The notes beneath the pieces were generated by a model. That model was given only the letters and a program-made list of their open reading frames with translations, made no database searches and was not told where the DNA came from. A program made the position numbers and the translations under genes. A stretch of 9,231 bases of DNA from Anaerolineae bacterium (lineage in GTDB: Bacteria; Chloroflexota; Anaerolineae; Aggregatilineales; Aggregatilineaceae), in contig JAFGJA010000313.1 of NCBI GenBank assembly GCA_016929355.1, positions 1-9,231 of the forward strand, read 5' to 3'. This document shows positions 6,279 to 9,231 of this stretch, piece after piece (position 1 is the stretch's first letter; the number at the start of each line of letters is the position of its first letter).

Positions 6279-7142
6279 TTATGCCTTATGCGCTTCACGA
6301 ATGAGTTTTTGCAGCAGATCATCACATAATTCTTGAATCTCAGGCTTGATCGCGGGGAAATCACTTTTCCGAATGGAATACTCATGAAAATGATCCACAT
6401 AGCGCGGATCAAACCGCACGTTGAGGAAATCAAACACCTTTTGGCCGATACTGGCCGAATCCCGCACTAAATCTTCATACTGAATGAGCAAGACATGATC
6501 GCGCCGCTCGAATAATTTCAAAGTGAAAAACCACTGGTTCCGCACATACCACTTCAAAATCCCGGCCTCATGATCCGAAATACCCGCCAGGAAAAAATGA
6601 TTGATCAACGCCCTGGTATCAGGATCAACATTTTCACAAAACCAATGCGTACAGTTATCGACCATGGCTAGCCGTTCAATATGGTGATATTGCCCACGCC
6701 CCCATTTGTTGATTGCGGAGTTAGCTACATCGGTATAGTGGCGAAAAATCCAGATGGCTTTGCCTCCCGCATGGCTATCCAGCAGTTCAGCCGCATGTTG
6801 CACATCGCAGATCGGTTTGAAGGCGACCCACTCGCAATGCGCCCGATTGATCAGTTGTTGGCGGGCGGCGGCATCCCGAATCCGGTAGTTATCAAACGCG
6901 ACAGGATTGTGCTCATTGTATGTCAAAACAGACAAACTCTCATCCAGCATATCAAACAGCGAATTCGTCCCTGACCGTTGCACGCCCAATATAAAAAGCG
7001 GGGAGGCTGTTGCATTCGGAAAGAGAAAGAACTGACGGAATAATTTGAGTCTGCGTTCTGAAAACCGTTGCGTCCGCTGCCTGAACTCATCCAGCGACTC
7101 ACGGGTTGTGGGCAGCGATATGTGTTTTGGGACCAGATGCAT
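6279..7142 (-). CDS. Sulfotransferase family protein (PAPS-dependent)
   Basis: A 287-residue protein from the ATG at 7142. It belongs to the P-loop sulfotransferase superfamily, which transfers sulfate from 3'-phosphoadenylyl sulfate to a hydroxyl or amine. The 5'-phosphosulfate loop is GVQRSGTNSLF at 53-63. The 3'-phosphate-binding segment is IFRHYTDVANS at 132-142, with Arg134 and Ser142 at the R-x7-S spacing of known sulfotransferases. QYEDLV at 221-226 matches the YEDL segment common in this family. No membrane helix is obvious, so it probably works in the cytoplasm on nucleotide- or lipid-linked sugar. The reading frame also extends upstream to a TTG at 7187, but that start would overlap the polymerase by 89 bases and lacks the SD found before 7142. 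Its place between the polymerase and the glycosyltransferases suggests sulfation of the glycan. GC content is lower than in the neighbouring GT4 genes. Confidence 0.85.
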   Translation of the reverse strand: MHLVPKHISLPTTRESLDEFRQRTQRFSERRLKLFRQFFLFPNATASPLFILGVQRSGTNSLFDMLDESLSVLTYNEHNPVAFDNYRIRDAAARQQLINRAHCEWVAFKPICDVQHAAELLDSHAGGKAIWIFRHYTDVANSAINKWGRGQYHHIERLAMVDNCTHWFCENVDPDTRALINHFFLAGISDHEAGILKWYVRNQWFFTLKLFERRDHVLLIQYEDLVRDSASIGQKVFDFLNVRFDPRYVDHFHEYSIRKSDFPAIKPEIQELCDDLLQKLIREAHKA

Positions 7143-8541
7143 TTTCTTCCTCAACTGTTCGCGTGCTTGACTTATTGAAATAGTCAAAATAGGAGGCCAC
7201 CCCCACGCATAACCAGATCAATTTCTCATAATGATCATGCTTCGTAATACCACCCGATAATAAAACAATAAAGACGATCAGCCAGATCGTTGCCAGTTCC
7301 CGCATTTCCCGATTAGCGCTGCGGCTTGCCCGGAAAAGCGCAAGGAGCGCTGATAGCAGAATCGAGACAAAAAAGAATAGGCCCACCATACCTGTTTCAG
7401 CCAAGATTTGTAAATACATATTGTGCGCGCCGAGTGCATAATATTGTTCCTTCAGTTCAATCACGGCATACGATTCTAGCTCCACCTTAAATTGCCCAAT
7501 GCCAACACCCGCGACAGGATTATCAGCCCACATATTCAAAGCACTTCGCCATAACTCGGAGCGCAGTTTTACCGTATCGGTGTTGTCTTCGATACTTGAA
7601 CTAATCGTGCTAAGATGCTCGATCCAGGTGTCCGGCAAGAATAAAAACGCACTGGCTGTAATGAGCAGCAGGATGCCTAACCCAAATCGTGACGATTGCG
7701 ATCCCTTTGAACTGGTCAAAATAAACAATGCAACCGCGACCAGTAACAAGAGAAATCCAGTCCGTGAAGCAGTGCTTGCCAGACCCAAAACGACAACCCC
7801 AATGGCGAGTAGCAGAATTAACCGCACAAGAAAGTTGGGAGCCTTAGTATACATGTAATACAAAAACACGAAACCCACCGTAAGATACCGCGCAGCAGCA
7901 TTCGACCCCCCGGCTGTTCCCGAAGCCCGAAATGCCTGCAAATCATCCGCCCCAGCCAGCATTTCCAAGATGGCGAAAAGCGCGGTGATCAGAACAAACA
8001 AGGCGTATATGCCTATAAAGACCCGTTGTTTGAAAGCCGAATCCAGCACATTATTGGCTAGAAAAAGCAATAAAAGAAGCTGGGCAAACGTTACGAGCCA
8101 GACGCGATCATTATTGCCGGGGGCGGTAGCGGCTGTCGGATTGGACGCCATCATCCAAAAGACAAATAAAAACATCAAATTAAATTCCCGACCAAGCCGC
8201 ATTGAGGGCATGGATGTTCGATTCAGAATATAGGCCGCCAGGTAAGAACCGAAAGTGATGCCGCCCATTAATTGCGTAGCGGATGTCACGAAAGGCAGCG
8301 CCGGCATAACATCAATGATCAGCAGGCTGGCGGTTGAGATAATGAGGCCCCAATACGGGTAGATGAGGATCAGGATGGCTAATCCCCCCCCAAAAACACC
8401 CATTGAAATCAATTCCCCATAATACCAATCCGAATTCATTGTCAAACCGATAATGACGGCCAGGGGAATGGCGGCTAAGATGAGCAATTGACTGTACAGT
8501 TTTTGTCGAAATAGGCCACTAACCATCGGACCCGACCCCAT
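7099..8541 (-). CDS. O-antigen ligase/polymerase family membrane protein (Wzy/WaaL fold)
   Basis: A 480-residue polytopic inner-membrane protein with about 12 to 14 hydrophobic segments by eye, including roughly 15-34, 44-62, 148-165, 172-196, 237-255, 261-276, 380-403, 414-430 and 437-453. Typical PF04932 (Wzy_C) features are the STASRTGFL turn (256-264), NPVAGVGIGQF at 341-351 in the large external loop (about 303-378), and GAHNMYLQILAETGMVGL at 371-388. The loop arginines and the HN...E.G..GL motif are where the lipid-linked glycan is handled in known members. Proteins of this fold either polymerise repeat units (Wzy) or ligate glycan to an acceptor (WaaL, PglL), and sequence alone does not separate them. 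In this cluster a polymerase is the simplest reading. The start is ATG 8541, but a second in-frame ATG at 8526 is possible because neither has a clear SD. The last 44 bases overlap the sulfotransferase. Confidence 0.88.
   Translation of the reverse strand: MGSGPMVSGLFRQKLYSQLLILAAIPLAVIIGLTMNSDWYYGELISMGVFGGGLAILILIYPYWGLIISTASLLIIDVMPALPFVTSATQLMGGITFGSYLAAYILNRTSMPSMRLGREFNLMFLFVFWMMASNPTAATAPGNNDRVWLVTFAQLLLLLFLANNVLDSAFKQRVFIGIYALFVLITALFAILEMLAGADDLQAFRASGTAGGSNAAARYLTVGFVFLYYMYTKAPNFLVRLILLLAIGVVVLGLASTASRTGFLLLLVAVALFILTSSKGSQSSRFGLGILLLITASAFLFLPDTWIEHLSTISSSIEDNTDTVKLRSELWRSALNMWADNPVAGVGIGQFKVELESYAVIELKEQYYALGAHNMYLQILAETGMVGLFFFVSILLSALLALFRASRSANREMRELATIWLIVFIVLLSGGITKHDHYEKLIWLCVGVASYFDYFNKSSTRTVEEENASGPKTHIAAHNP
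7149..7152 (-). promoter_or_regulatory. Ribosome binding site that decides the sulfotransferase start
   Basis: On the minus strand GAGG, inside GAGGAAG, lies six bases before ATG at 7142. It sits within the last codons of the polymerase gene. It favours the 287-residue protein over the 302-residue form from TTG 7187. Confidence 0.6.
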
Positions 8542-8610
8542 AAAATAGAAAACCGATCTGATACGTACTACTTTAACCCTGTGTGCCCGATAGCGCGAGA
8601 TTCAAAGTCA

Positions 8611-8639
8611 ATCGTACAATCATAATTGAACTGTGTTAA
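8611..8639 (-). promoter_or_regulatory. Candidate sigma-70-type promoter for the polymerase-to-methyltransferase operon
   Basis: On the minus strand TTAACA (8639-8634, 5/6 match to TTGACA) and TACGAT (8616-8611, 4/6 match to TATAAT) are separated by exactly 17 bp. They lie just after the stop of the GT2 gene. Transcription would start near 8604 and leave a leader of about 60 bases before the ATG at 8541. This 102-bp gap is the longest between the minus-strand genes, so a separate promoter is reasonable, though the upstream transcript may also read through. Confidence 0.35.
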
Positions 8640-8643
8640 ATCG

Positions 8644-9231
8644 TTATGCCGTGTCATAAATATCTTTCAACCCTAACAAACTCCCATACATATACGCGAA
8701 TCCACTGCGCAGCTTCCCGCGCAAAAAAAGCGCTGTACTGACAAGCATGATGTCGAGAAAATTAGCATAAAAAAACCACAACACATCGCGTAACGCACGA
8801 TTGGGCACAACTCTTTGGTGAATAAAATACCGGTTGAAAATCTTCATCCGGGCTTGCTGCACCAGATCAGGGCGACCACTGGCTTCCTGAAGATGCTCGC
8901 ATTGGGCCATGGGGCAAATCAAAAGTTCGCCATAGCTGGCCGCCAAGCGCGAAAATAACGTGTCTTCGGATTGGGCATAGCCATAAAAACTCTCTTCAAA
9001 ACGAATCTCGCGCGCGATTGCCCCCCGCCACGCCATACATGCCCCAGAGAGCCGGTCAACCGCCACCAAGGGGCTATCAGGGGTTAACAAGCGCAACGGG
9101 ACCGTAATCCCACTGCGGCAATACGCGCCGGGGGTGAGACTGCTCAACCCGCCTAACAGCCGCATCATTCGCAACCGGAAACCGGGGTGTCGTGGCTCGT
9201 TTTCAAAAAAACCGCCGACGCCCACCGCTTC
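8644..9231 (-). CDS. Glycosyltransferase family 2, C-terminal part (5' end outside the window)
   Basis: The frame is open to the window edge, so this is the last 195 residues of a longer protein. A GTG at 9225 could be called a start, but the frame continues upstream and the sequence there is mid-domain. Fragment residues 59-69 (DRLSGACMAWR) followed by IRFEESFYGYAQSEDTLFSRL end the GT2 GT-A catalytic domain. They match the usual G-A-C-M pattern, the F-D/E-E-F turn and the ED motif whose Asp acts as base (Glu89-Asp90). The nucleotide-binding and DXD parts must lie beyond 9231. CEHLQEASGRP (111-121) contains the His after the ED motif. The C-terminus (about 147-187) has amphipathic and hydrophobic stretches rich in Phe, Leu and Tyr, which would hold the enzyme at the inner membrane. 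It is likely the upstream neighbour in the same glycan cluster. The sugar is unknown. Confidence 0.82.
   Translation of the reverse strand, partial: EAVGVGGFFENEPRHPGFRLRMMRLLGGLSSLTPGAYCRSGITVPLRLLTPDSPLVAVDRLSGACMAWRGAIAREIRFEESFYGYAQSEDTLFSRLAASYGELLICPMAQCEHLQEASGRPDLVQQARMKIFNRYFIHQRVVPNRALRDVLWFFYANFLDIMLVSTALFLRGKLRSGFAYMYGSLLGLKDIYDTA

Noticed and set aside
8644..9225. A complete 193-residue protein starting at GTG 9225
   Set aside because: The frame stays open to the window edge, and the product would lack the GT2 nucleotide-binding and DXD regions, so it is the tail of a longer gene.

Overview
The window is the downstream end of a surface-polysaccharide (O-antigen or exopolysaccharide) biosynthesis cluster, followed by two unrelated genes. 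Coding density is high. GC is high in much of the window but clearly lower in the sulfotransferase and polymerase genes. The domain mix suggests a Gram-negative-like or filamentous environmental bacterium: WecB of the HTGQHYD subtype, a WbuB-like GT4, an O-antigen-ligase-fold polymerase and an iodotyrosine-deiodinase-like flavoprotein. Chloroflexota is a tentative guess from general protein flavour. There is no rRNA, tRNA or other decisive marker, so the assignment is weak.

Layout: (a) 1-257, minus strand: N-terminal part of a small membrane-anchored protein of unknown function, cut by the window edge. (b) 258-376: divergent intergenic region with SD sequences for both flanking genes and two small inverted repeats. 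(c) 377-1045, plus strand: FMN nitroreductase-superfamily protein with the E-Y-K lid of iodotyrosine deiodinase. (d) 1046-1156: convergent gap with a hairpin that resembles the right-end hairpin of IS200/IS605-type elements. (e) 1157-9231, all minus strand, read from high to low coordinates: GT2 glycosyltransferase (5' end outside the window), a 102-nt gap with a candidate promoter, O-antigen polymerase/ligase, sulfotransferase, three GT4 glycosyltransferases, WecB UDP-GlcNAc 2-epimerase and a SAM methyltransferase.

How the cluster likely works (inference from families): WecB supplies UDP-ManNAc. The GT2 and three GT4 enzymes add sugars in turn on the cytoplasmic face of the membrane to a lipid-linked repeat unit. 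The sulfotransferase and methyltransferase may decorate sugars. The multi-spanning polymerase/ligase joins repeat units or transfers the glycan outside the membrane. The seven genes from the polymerase to the methyltransferase are packed with overlaps of 4 to 44 nt or gaps of 2 to 21 nt, so they are probably one transcript with translational coupling. The flippase, chain-length regulator and priming transferase are not in the window and would be expected upstream, beyond position 9231.

I found no CRISPR array, phage gene, complete insertion sequence, toxin-antitoxin pair or defence system. Nothing here amounts to a clearly new system. The most notable points are the sulfotransferase inside a glycan operon, the deiodinase-like enzyme and the orphan IS605-like hairpin.
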